From Rubrobacter sp. (GTDB lineage Bacteria > Actinomycetota > Rubrobacteria > Rubrobacterales > Rubrobacteraceae), in the NCBI GenBank assembly GCA_016781775.1, contig JADDPR010000515.1, positions 1 to 16,121 on the forward strand: a stretch of DNA of 16,121 bases, written 5' to 3'. Positions 1 to 6,626 of the stretch are shown here, piece after piece (within the stretch, counting starts at the first letter, position 1; the number at the start of each line of letters is the position of its first letter). The notes beneath the pieces were generated by a model. That model searched no databases, had not been told where the DNA came from, and was given only the letters and a program-made list of their open reading frames with translations. The translations under genes were made by a program, and so were the position numbers.

Positions 1-138
1 CCAGCTACGGCGTGTGAAGCAGAATTTGTCGTTTGTGATCAGCCCATCTACGGATCCTACCAAGGTGGTACGGGCGAGGTCTCCGGCAGCGCATATCGGA
101 GGCGCTCGGGCGCCGGCAACGCGGAAGCGTCGCTGTAG
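1..138 (+). CDS. Possible C-terminal end of an upstream gene (partial)
   Basis: Frame 1 is open from the first base to a TAG at 136-138, which would give a 45-residue tail ending in NAEASL. No domain is recognisable. The first 60 bases are richer in A/T at third codon positions than the genes that follow, which argues against coding. An open frame of 45 codons is unremarkable in GC-rich DNA. It could equally be untranslated sequence upstream of the peptidase. Nothing else recognisable is present before base 170. Confidence 0.25.
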   Translation, partial: PATACEAEFVVCDQPIYGSYQGGTGEVSGSAYRRRSGAGNAEASL

Positions 139-173
139 TACTAAGGTGGCGGAGCGAAGCGGCGGCTCGAAAA

Positions 174-182
174 TGCTACCCT
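174..182 (+). promoter_or_regulatory. Candidate extended -10 promoter of the M20 peptidase gene
   Basis: TGCTACCCT contains a TAnnnT -10 box (177-182) preceded by TGn, the extended -10 form. Transcription would start near 189, leaving an 18-base leader that just holds the GGAGG ribosome-binding site at 198-202. No TTGACA-like -35 box lies 16-18 bases upstream. The call rests on position and the -10 motif only. Confidence 0.4.
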
Positions 183-206
183 CTCGGCAGGCGGAACGGA
201 GGTTTT

Positions 207-1568
207 GTGACCGTGGATCTTGAAGGTTTGGGCAGGCGCATCGGGGGCTCGAAGGGCGAGCTCCTCGACGAGTTGAAGGAGCTCTTGCGGATGCGGTCGG
301 TCTCGGCGCGGGAGGGCGACGAGGAGGGCTTCCGCGGCTGCGCGGAGTGGGTGCGGGCGAAGCTCGAGAAGACCGGCGCCGAGGCACGTCTGATGGAGAC
401 AGAGGGCCACCCGGTCGTGTACGCGGAGATCGGAGGCGGGGACCGCACGCTCCTCTCTTACGGGCACTACGACGTGCAGCCGCCGGAGCCGTTGGAGCTG
501 TGGGAGAGCGACCCCTTCGAGCCGACCGTGCGCGACGGGTCCATCTTCGCGCGCGGCGTCGCCGACGACAAGGGCGACGTGATGGCCCGCATCCAGGCGT
601 TGCGCATTTACCAGGAGGAGATTGGCCCGCTGCCGTTCAAACTGAAGTTCTTTATAGAGGGCGAAGAGGAGGTCGGGAGCCCGAACCTGGCACCCTTCGT
701 TCGGGCCAACAGGGAACTGCTCTCCGCCGACGCCTGCCTTTGGGAGGGCTCGATGAAGGACGAGGCGGGAAGGCCCATGGTCTTCTGCGGCACGAAGGGG
801 ATGGCCTACGTCGAGCTGCGCGCTAAAGGCGCCTCCCACGACCTTCACAGCATGTACGGCGGCATCGCGCCGAACCCCGCCTGGCGGCTCGTGCAGGCGC
901 TCAGGACGATAAAGGACGAGAACGGCGAGATCGCGGTGGACGGCTTTATGGACCTCGTGGAGCCGCCGTCGGAGAAGGACCTCGAAGCGTTGGGCCGCAT
1001 CCCGTTCGACGACGCGGCGCTGAGGGCGTCGTGGGGCGTGGATCGTCTGGATCGGAACCTCACGGGCGAGGCGGCGCTGAGGGAGTACCTCTTGAAGCCG
1101 ACGGCGAACATCGCTGGCATACACTCCGGCTACGCCGGTCCGGGCTCGAAGACGATTGTCCCGTCCGAGGCGTTCGTGAAGATGGACTTCCGGCTCGTCA
1201 AGGGCCAGAGCCCCGGGCCGGTGGTCGCCCTGATCCGGGACCACCTTAAGAGGCGCGGCTTCGACGACGTAGAGGTCGTGGACCTGCACGGGGTCGAGGC
1301 GGCGAAGACCCCGGTCGACTCGCCGATCGTGCAGACGGCGATCGAGGCGTGGGAAGGGGTCGGCGCCGAGGCGGTCGTCTACCCGACGGTCGGGGGGAGC
1401 GGCCCGACCTCTCTTATAGCGACCGAGCTCGGGATACCGACGATCATGACGGGCGCCGTAGCGAACTCGGGGAGCCGAATCCACGCCCCCAACGAGTCGG
1501 CGCGTCTGGACGACTACTTTGAGGCCATCGAGTACTTCGCCGGCTTCTTCAACAGGTTCGGCCGTTGA
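207..1568 (+). CDS. M20 family metallopeptidase (dipeptidase-like)
   Basis: A 453-residue zinc-dependent exopeptidase of the M20/CNDP-dipeptidase group, expected to hydrolyse dipeptides or related amide bonds in the cytosol; no signal peptide is visible. Family metal ligands and catalytic residues are in place: GHYDVQP (H87, D89), RGVADDKG (D120), EGEEEVGS (E154 catalytic, E155 metal), D175 in SADACLWEG and H426 in SRIHAPNE. The insert between about 195 and 310, containing SHDLHS, matches the usual dimerisation domain. The length fits the family. The GTG at 207 lies 4 bases after GGAGG (198-202); a second in-frame GTG at 213 (spacing 10) is an equally possible start. The end overlaps the next gene by four bases. 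The exact substrate cannot be read from sequence. Confidence 0.92.
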   Translation: MTVDLEGLGRRIGGSKGELLDELKELLRMRSVSAREGDEEGFRGCAEWVRAKLEKTGAEARLMETEGHPVVYAEIGGGDRTLLSYGHYDVQPPEPLELWESDPFEPTVRDGSIFARGVADDKGDVMARIQALRIYQEEIGPLPFKLKFFIEGEEEVGSPNLAPFVRANRELLSADACLWEGSMKDEAGRPMVFCGTKGMAYVELRAKGASHDLHSMYGGIAPNPAWRLVQALRTIKDENGEIAVDGFMDLVEPPSEKDLEALGRIPFDDAALRASWGVDRLDRNLTGEAALREYLLKPTANIAGIHSGYAGPGSKTIVPSEAFVKMDFRLVKGQSPGPVVALIRDHLKRRGFDDVEVVDLHGVEAAKTPVDSPIVQTAIEAWEGVGAEAVVYPTVGGSGPTSLIATELGIPTIMTGAVANSGSRIHAPNESARLDDYFEAIEYFAGFFNRFGR

Positions 1569-2155
1569 CCGAGGGGGTTCACAAGGCGGGCCTGAACCTT
1601 CCGGAGCGGGTGCGCCAGAGCCTCGCCTCGGCGGTCGCCGAGAGGGGCGTGCAGGCGCGCGTGGTCTCAACGCAGGGCCGCGACTCCATGAAGCCCCCAC
1701 AGGGACACGTCGTGGTCGCGGCGTCACCCGAGGAGATCGAGAGCATAAGAGGGCCCGCGCGGATCGTGCGCCGGCTCGAGCACTACAAGACCTTTTACGG
1801 CCCCGTCGTCCGCCTCGCCGTGAGCGCCTACCCGGAGGACGGCGAGCCTCTGAGCGTGGGGACCGTCCTCAACGTGAGCCAGGTGAGCGGCGACGCGGCC
1901 CTTGCGGGGCTCGGTCGCCAGAGAAGCTTGTACCTTCACTTCTACGCCGCCGAGGAGGGCGACCTCTCATATGCGTTCTCCAAGGAGGTGCCCAACGGAC
2001 CCGAGCAGCGGATGGAGGCGAAGAAGGTCCTGAAGATGGCCCGAGACGCCTACGCCGGGACGCGGGTGGAGAGGCGGAGCTTCCGCCGGGCGGTGATGCT
2101 GGCCGAGAAGCAGTTCGAGCTTCCCGTACCTGAACCCGACGTCGAGGCGTCGTAG
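1565..2155 (+). CDS. Uncharacterised protein translationally coupled to the peptidase
   Basis: A 196-residue protein I do not recognise. It starts at TTG 1565 inside the TTGA that also holds the stop of the peptidase, so the two are probably co-translated; a weak CAGG lies about 8 bases upstream. A GTG at 1610 is an alternative start. The frame shows the strong third-position G/C expected of a real gene here. The protein is soluble, with no signal peptide or membrane segment. It has a basic N-terminal third, a middle part reading LEHYKTFYGPVVRLAV, then a charged C-terminal half (about 140-190) likely to be helical. No catalytic motif stands out. The coupling suggests a role linked to the peptidase, but that is inference. 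Confidence 0.7.
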   Translation: MTEGVHKAGLNLPERVRQSLASAVAERGVQARVVSTQGRDSMKPPQGHVVVAASPEEIESIRGPARIVRRLEHYKTFYGPVVRLAVSAYPEDGEPLSVGTVLNVSQVSGDAALAGLGRQRSLYLHFYAAEEGDLSYAFSKEVPNGPEQRMEAKKVLKMARDAYAGTRVERRSFRRAVMLAEKQFELPVPEPDVEAS

Positions 2156-2175
2156 CCTTTGCGAAAAGTCCTGCT

Positions 2176-2181
2176 TATACT
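2176..2181 (+). promoter_or_regulatory. Candidate -10 box of the nurA-herA-mre11-rad50 cluster
   Basis: TATACT matches five of six TATAAT positions in the 65-base gap before the nurA-like gene. Transcription from about 2188 would give a leader of some 33 bases. No good -35 lies at 17 bases; TTGCGA at 2159-2164 is too close (11 bases). I see no actinobacterial SOS box (GAAC-N4-GTTC type) and no Deinococcus-type radiation response palindrome here. Confidence 0.4.
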
Positions 2182-2220
2182 GCGTCAGGTGAGTAGGGAA
2201 ACGAGATTGGTGAACCGCGT

Positions 2221-3342
2221 ATGAGGGACTTCGCGGCCCGGATCGACCGGGCGCTCTCGTCTGCGAGGAAGCAGGGGGTACGCCTCTCCGCCGGTGTCGG
2301 AGCGGGTGATGTCGAGATGCAGCAGCTTGTCGGCGGCGCGGAGGACGAGGGGCAGCCGGGGGCGAGGCCGCACCACCTGGAGACGCCGCCCGGCCCCAGG
2401 GACCCCGGCTCTCCCGACGGGTCTTCCAAGCTCTGCTACTTTCTGGACGGGGTACAGAGCACGCGGGAGATAGGCCGGATCGGGGCCATCCCCATAATAG
2501 TTACGACCGTTGCCGCCACGATCATCAACCGGTGCGACCGCCGGTTCTCCCGCATGAAGTTCGAGGGAGGGCCGCCGACCGTGGTGCGAGCCGTGATCCT
2601 GCCCTACAGCGTCGGAGACGAGGGGGTACGCTCGCTCTGGGGAGAGCTGTCAGGGGCGGGCCTCTCGGGCCTCGGCCCCGACGAGGTCCCCCACTGCCCG
2701 GACCTCCTCCTCGACTCGACCGAGTACGCTGACGCCCCCGATTCGTCGGACTACGTGGGCCTCAGGGAGAGGGCGATGGTGCGGGTGCGGGCTCTCCGCG
2801 AGCGGTTGGAAACGGAGCTTTTGCGGAGGTGGGAGAACGACGATCGGGTGCTCGATAAAGGCACGGATTGGATCGCCGTGGACGGACAGCTCAGGGACAT
2901 CAGGGAGTCCAACCGGCGAGCGATCGGGCTCATAAAAAGCGTGGCCCGACCGGAGTTCACCGGCGAGGACGTCGGGATGCTCCTGGACCTCGACGCGGGG
3001 AAGCGGACCACGAGCTTCGTCCCCGACTGGCAGCTCAGGCGGGACCTCAGCGAGCGACGGACGTCGTGGTACATGAGGATGTGGCCGCCCCAGAGAGGTT
3101 CCGACGCCCTGGGTTCGCTGATGAGGATAGAGGCGCCGCGAGAGACGTCGGCCGACGAGGTCGACGAGATAACCCGCTGGATCATGGCTGAGAAGGCACC
3201 GCTCGCAAAGCCCGACTCGCGCTGGCCCGCGATGATCTACCCGATCCAGTACGTCGAGAAGGTCCTCAAGCCCACGGTACAGGGCTCCGAACGAGCATTC
3301 GCCCGGCTCGAGCGTCAGCTCGCCGCGAACGGAGGGAACTAG
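2221..3342 (+). CDS. nurA: NurA-domain nuclease (DNA end resection)
   Basis: A 373-residue protein with the NurA layout. NurA is a single-strand endonuclease and 5'-3' exonuclease that works as a dimer docked on the HerA hexamer to resect DNA ends. Visible motifs are YFLDGVQS (D76, first metal Asp), DWIAVDGQLRDI (D221, second DG motif), then IGLIKS (K239) at the position of the family's conserved lysine. The C-terminal MRMWPPQ (286-291) and WPAMIYPIQYVEKVLK also fit. Where many NurA proteins end in a PLxxAH-type motif, this one reads PIQYVEK, so the late histidine seems absent. Residues 38-70 are a Gly/Pro/Asp-rich, probably disordered insert before the nuclease fold. ATG 2221 is the only reasonable start; its ribosome-binding site is weak. 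The gene abuts herA with no gap, the strongest contextual support for the call. Confidence 0.78.
   Translation: MRDFAARIDRALSSARKQGVRLSAGVGAGDVEMQQLVGGAEDEGQPGARPHHLETPPGPRDPGSPDGSSKLCYFLDGVQSTREIGRIGAIPIIVTTVAATIINRCDRRFSRMKFEGGPPTVVRAVILPYSVGDEGVRSLWGELSGAGLSGLGPDEVPHCPDLLLDSTEYADAPDSSDYVGLRERAMVRVRALRERLETELLRRWENDDRVLDKGTDWIAVDGQLRDIRESNRRAIGLIKSVARPEFTGEDVGMLLDLDAGKRTTSFVPDWQLRRDLSERRTSWYMRMWPPQRGSDALGSLMRIEAPRETSADEVDEITRWIMAEKAPLAKPDSRWPAMIYPIQYVEKVLKPTVQGSERAFARLERQLAANGGN
3331..3336 (+). promoter_or_regulatory. Strong ribosome-binding site of herA inside the nurA end
   Basis: GGAGGG lies 6 bases before ATG 3343, overlapping the last codons of nurA. It fixes the herA start and lets herA be translated independently of the weakly initiated nurA, or coupled to it. 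Confidence 0.8.
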
Positions 3343-5397
3343 ATGCCCAACCCGCTGCACCCGGAATTCCTGGATAGGACCGATGGCCCCATCGGCCGCG
3401 TCGTCACCAGCGAGGATCAACCCGCGACCGCCCACGAGTTCTTTTTCTGGACTTCCGAATCGGAGGCCGCCAAGAGGCTCGACATCGGACACATCGTCGC
3501 CGCCGAGGCCGAGGACGCCACGGTCGTCGCCGTCCTCGACGACCCGAAGCGCTACTCCGACCTCCAGAGCTTTCTGGACGATTTCTACGCCTTCGACGGC
3601 GACCCGTCGATAGAGGCGCTCTCCGAGCGCGTCGAGATCCTGGTCTTCCGCGCCCGCGTCCTCGCGACGAAGCACCGCGAGGAGCGCAAAAAGAGCAAGC
3701 GGCCCGTAAAAACCGGTCCCGTCTTCTTCGCGACGAGTACCGCGATCGAGTTTGCCCTCGGCTCGGAGGACTTCTCGGGGACCAAGATCCCGATGCTCCT
3801 CCACGAGAACGGCAACGAAGTGATGGGCTCCCCCCAGCGCACGCCTTTGTACGTGGACGAGGACTACCTTCTCGGCCCCGAGGCCGGCCACATGAACATC
3901 ACCGGCATGAGCGGCCTCTCCACCAAGACGAGCCACGCCCTCTTCACCATCTCATCGGTCTTCCAGAAGGCCGAGGGCAAGACCGTCGCCGCCCTGATGT
4001 TCAACGTCAAGGGCGCCGACCTCCTCTTCCTGGACAAGCCGGTCGAGGTGAGCCGCGAGGACGACCCGGACCTCGCCGAGCGCTACGAGAGGTCCCGCCA
4101 GCGCGGGCTCTCCGGGGAAGAGAAGGAGATGTACGAGGCTCTGGGGCTGGAGATGACGCCCTTCGAGAAGCTGCGCATCTTCGCGCCCTTGAGGCACGGC
4201 ATGGACCAGGGGGACCGGACGGTCTACCCATCCGACCTGCCGAAGGCGAGCTTGAACACGCTGAGGAACGCCCGCGGAGAATCCGGAATAGTCCACCCGA
4301 TCGTGTGGGACCTCGGGGACGTGTTGCCGCACGCCGGGCGCATCTTCGAGCAGTCGGACTACGACGACAAGTTCCGGGGCTTCGTGGAGACGCTGCGGGC
4401 GGACGGGATCGAGACGCAGAACGAGTTCCAGAGCCTCATGCACGAGATACAGGACTACTTCGAGGACGAGGAGGCCAAGTCCTCCTGGCGCGGCCACAAC
4501 CGCATGACCATCAACAAGGTCTGGAACCGCTTCAACGGGTTGCCGAGCAAGTGCGGCGGGCTCCTCGTCGGCGGCCGGGTGGACTACAGCGGCTCCGCGA
4601 ACGTCGAGGATCCGTTCACCGACCGCGAGATGCGCGTCGTGGACATCTCGCACCTCTCGGGCGTGCCGCAGGACCTCGTGGTCACCAAGGTCATCAACGA
4701 GGTCTGGGAGAAGGCCGAGAAGGGCCTGCTCGGGGTGGACAAGCTCGTGATCTTCGTGGACGAGCTGAACAAGTACGCCCCCTCCGGTTCCGCGAGGACC
4801 TCCTCCCTGAAGGACACGCTGGTGGACATCTCGGCGCGCGGGCGGCATTTGAGCCTGACGCTCTTTGGGGCGCAGCAGTTCAGGAGCAAGGTGGACGACG
4901 AGGTGATCGGGAACGCGGCTACCAGCCTCTACGGTCGCATCGGCGACGAGGAGCTGACGAACTCTTCCTACCGCTCGTTCTCGACGACCACCCGCGAGGA
5001 GCTTCTGCAGCTGGAGAAGGGCCGCCTCCTCCTGAGGCACGCCCACTACGCGGTGCCGGTCTTCGGCCGTTTCCCCCGGCCGCCGGTCCTTATGGGCAAG
5101 CAGGGGACGGACATCTACGGGAGCCGGAACGTGGACACGGCGACGGAGGTGCAGAGCGTGATGCGCCGCCTGACGTCGAAGCCGCCGGCGCTCGTCGGCA
5201 TCAGGGGCGATATCGCCGGGATGGAGGACGAGCGCATACGCGAAGCCTTGGACGCCGTAACCGCGATCTCCCACAACGACGGCGGCGTGCGCGAGCCGTA
5301 CAAGCTTTTCCTCAACACCCTCAAGAAGCCCGCCGTCACGAGGCGCACGCGGGCCAACTCGACGGTGCTGCGGGGCCTCGAAAGGATGCGGGACTAG
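3343..5397 (+). CDS. herA: HerA/FtsK-superfamily ATPase, DNA-end translocase
   Basis: A 684-residue HerA-like ATPase, expected to form a hexameric DNA pump that feeds DNA to NurA. The first ~130 residues resemble the HAS-barrel that precedes HerA motors. The P-loop region reads NITGMSGLSTKTSHA (G188, K195, T196). Compared with GxxxxGK[ST] it has one extra residue and Thr instead of Gly before the lysine. I recall similar GxSGLxTKT loops in bacterial HerA-like proteins. Walker B is VIFVDELNKYAP (D473, E474). ISARGRH (497-501) offers an arginine-finger candidate and LFGAQQF (Q511, Q512) matches the sensor Gln of HerA/FtsK motors. The charged stretch at 235-300 makes the gap between the Walker motifs longer than in archaeal HerA. 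It follows nurA directly with a good Shine-Dalgarno. HerA family membership is secure; helicase activity is inferred. Confidence 0.85.
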   Translation: MPNPLHPEFLDRTDGPIGRVVTSEDQPATAHEFFFWTSESEAAKRLDIGHIVAAEAEDATVVAVLDDPKRYSDLQSFLDDFYAFDGDPSIEALSERVEILVFRARVLATKHREERKKSKRPVKTGPVFFATSTAIEFALGSEDFSGTKIPMLLHENGNEVMGSPQRTPLYVDEDYLLGPEAGHMNITGMSGLSTKTSHALFTISSVFQKAEGKTVAALMFNVKGADLLFLDKPVEVSREDDPDLAERYERSRQRGLSGEEKEMYEALGLEMTPFEKLRIFAPLRHGMDQGDRTVYPSDLPKASLNTLRNARGESGIVHPIVWDLGDVLPHAGRIFEQSDYDDKFRGFVETLRADGIETQNEFQSLMHEIQDYFEDEEAKSSWRGHNRMTINKVWNRFNGLPSKCGGLLVGGRVDYSGSANVEDPFTDREMRVVDISHLSGVPQDLVVTKVINEVWEKAEKGLLGVDKLVIFVDELNKYAPSGSARTSSLKDTLVDISARGRHLSLTLFGAQQFRSKVDDEVIGNAATSLYGRIGDEELTNSSYRSFSTTTREELLQLEKGRLLLRHAHYAVPVFGRFPRPPVLMGKQGTDIYGSRNVDTATEVQSVMRRLTSKPPALVGIRGDIAGMEDERIREALDAVTAISHNDGGVREPYKLFLNTLKKPAVTRRTRANSTVLRGLERMRD

Positions 5398-5403
5398 GGA
5401 TCT

Positions 5404-5469
5404 ATGTCCCGGACGGTAGAATGGCCGAGAAGGCCGTGGATTTCTAGAAGGGGAGCAAGACGCTGGTAA
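5404..5469 (+). other. Leader between herA and mre11 with a possible 21-codon ORF
   Basis: The 65 bases after herA are the largest gap inside the repair cluster. They contain an ATG (5404) opening a 21-residue frame, rich in Arg and Trp, that ends at TAA 5467-5469, just past the CTG start of mre11. A second ATG at 5421 ends at 5447. TAGAAT at 5417-5422 resembles a -10 box without a -35. A small hairpin GGCC-GAGAA-GGCC lies at 5424-5436. The short frame could bring ribosomes to the unusual mre11 start, or may be chance. Confidence 0.25.
5450..5455 (+). promoter_or_regulatory. Ribosome-binding site that selects the CTG start of mre11
   Basis: GGGGAG (within AAGGGGAG) lies 7 bases before CTG 5463, an ideal distance. 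No ATG, GTG or TTG lies in frame between the upstream stop TAG (5445-5447) and the conserved Mre11 N-terminus. This site is therefore the main evidence for non-canonical initiation. Confidence 0.75.
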
Positions 5470-6626
5470 GGGTCGCCCACATCTCGGATACGCATCTCGG
5501 TTACACGCGGTACGCGAAACTCCATCCGGAGACGAACCGCAACCAGCGCGAGGTCGATGCTCAGGAGGCTTACCGGCGGACGGTGGACGCCATCCTGGAG
5601 CGGGACGTGGACCTGGTTATTCACTCGGGCGACGTCTTCGACTCCATACGGCCGGCGACGCACGTGATCATCAACTTCCTGAAGCAGACGGGGCGCATCG
5701 TCGAGAGGGACATCCCCTACTACGGCATAGCGGGCAACCACGAGACGCCGCGCCTGCGCGCGACGACGGCGGCGCTGGAGTACGCGAACATGGTAGGGGC
5801 GTACTTCGCCCACGGCTTTGAGGTGGAGCACGTGCGCGAGACGGCGGGAGACGCCGAAGTCTCCCTTGCCCTCGTTCCGCACGGGGCGGTCGGGGACGCG
5901 CAGGTGGTCGTCACGCCGGATCGGGACGCGGACGTGAACATCATGGTCACGCACGGCACCGTACCGGGGCTGGTCGTTCACGGCCACGAGCTGGGGCAGG
6001 TGGACCTGCCGGAGCGCGTCCTGAGCGGGGACTTCGATTACGTGGCCCTAGGCCACTACCACTACTTCCACGAGCACAAGAAGAACACCTACTATGCCGG
6101 CGCTACCGAGCGCTTCGGGTTCGGGGAGGTGGACTCGATACCAGGGTTCGCGATCCTCGATTTCGACGGCTCGGGCGGGGTGGAGATAGAGCACGTGCCG
6201 ATCGAGGCGCGGCCCATGATCGACTTGCCGAGGATCGACGCCGGGGAGATGAGCGGCGCGGACCTGAACGACGCGATCGCGGAGAGAGCGGCGCGCGCCG
6301 ACATAGACGGCGCGATGGTCCGCCTCAAGGTCGTGAACGCGCCGGTCGGGCTGGCCGGGGAACTGGACCGTCCGCTATTGCGGGAGCTCAGGCGGCGGGC
6401 TCTGGAGTTTTCGTTGGAGATCTCGGAGTCCGGGATGGCGGACGCCTTGGGCCCGAACGGGGAGGTCGAGGCGAGCTTCGGGTCGCTGGAGGAGGAGTTC
6501 GCCCATTTCGTCGACGCGCGCAGGGAGCGGGGCGAGCTCGATAAGGCATTTGCGGGCGAGTTTCTGGAGAAGGGGCTCGGGTACCTGAGGGGCGCCGGGG
6601 CTTCGCCGGGGGAGGGTCCGGCTTGA
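5463..6626 (+). CDS. mre11: Mre11/SbcD-type double-strand break nuclease
   Basis: A 387-residue metallophosphoesterase nuclease, partner of Rad50, acting as a Mn-dependent 3'-5' exonuclease and endonuclease on DNA ends. All phosphoesterase motifs are present, counting from the CTG: HISDTHLG (D9, H11), HSGDVFDS (D57), AGNHE (N92, H93), MVTHG (H164) and GHYHYF (H198, H200). Residues beyond about 260 form the capping and Rad50-binding part. An ATG/GTG/TTG-only caller would begin at GTG 5583 and lose motif I, giving an inactive 347-residue protein. The true N-terminus runs up to the in-frame TAG at 5445, and CTG 5463 with its Shine-Dalgarno is the only sensible start. The gene ends in a TTGA overlap with rad50. 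The symbol could equally be sbcD; family membership is certain. Confidence 0.9.
   Translation: MVRVAHISDTHLGYTRYAKLHPETNRNQREVDAQEAYRRTVDAILERDVDLVIHSGDVFDSIRPATHVIINFLKQTGRIVERDIPYYGIAGNHETPRLRATTAALEYANMVGAYFAHGFEVEHVRETAGDAEVSLALVPHGAVGDAQVVVTPDRDADVNIMVTHGTVPGLVVHGHELGQVDLPERVLSGDFDYVALGHYHYFHEHKKNTYYAGATERFGFGEVDSIPGFAILDFDGSGGVEIEHVPIEARPMIDLPRIDAGEMSGADLNDAIAERAARADIDGAMVRLKVVNAPVGLAGELDRPLLRELRRRALEFSLEISESGMADALGPNGEVEASFGSLEEEFAHFVDARRERGELDKAFAGEFLEKGLGYLRGAGASPGEGPA

Noticed and set aside
62..114. AAGGTGGTACGGGCG followed by hairpins, reminiscent of a T-box leader
   Set aside because: It matches the T-box core AGGGTGGNACCGCG only partly, no specifier stem can be placed in the available sequence, and an M20 peptidase is not a usual T-box target.
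141..1727. A 528-codon open frame on the minus strand over the peptidase gene
   Set aside because: It is an Arg/Pro/Val-rich antisense shadow of a clearly coding, motif-complete M20 gene, produced by high third-position GC.
2156..2220. Search for a LexA box or radiation response motif before the repair cluster
   Set aside because: No GAAC-N4-GTTC type palindrome and no Deinococcus-type 17-base palindrome is present, so damage induction is not supported by the sequence.
2650..5274. Minus-strand frames of 428 and 440 codons opposite nurA and herA
   Set aside because: They are antisense shadows with no recognisable motif, no ribosome-binding site and biased composition.
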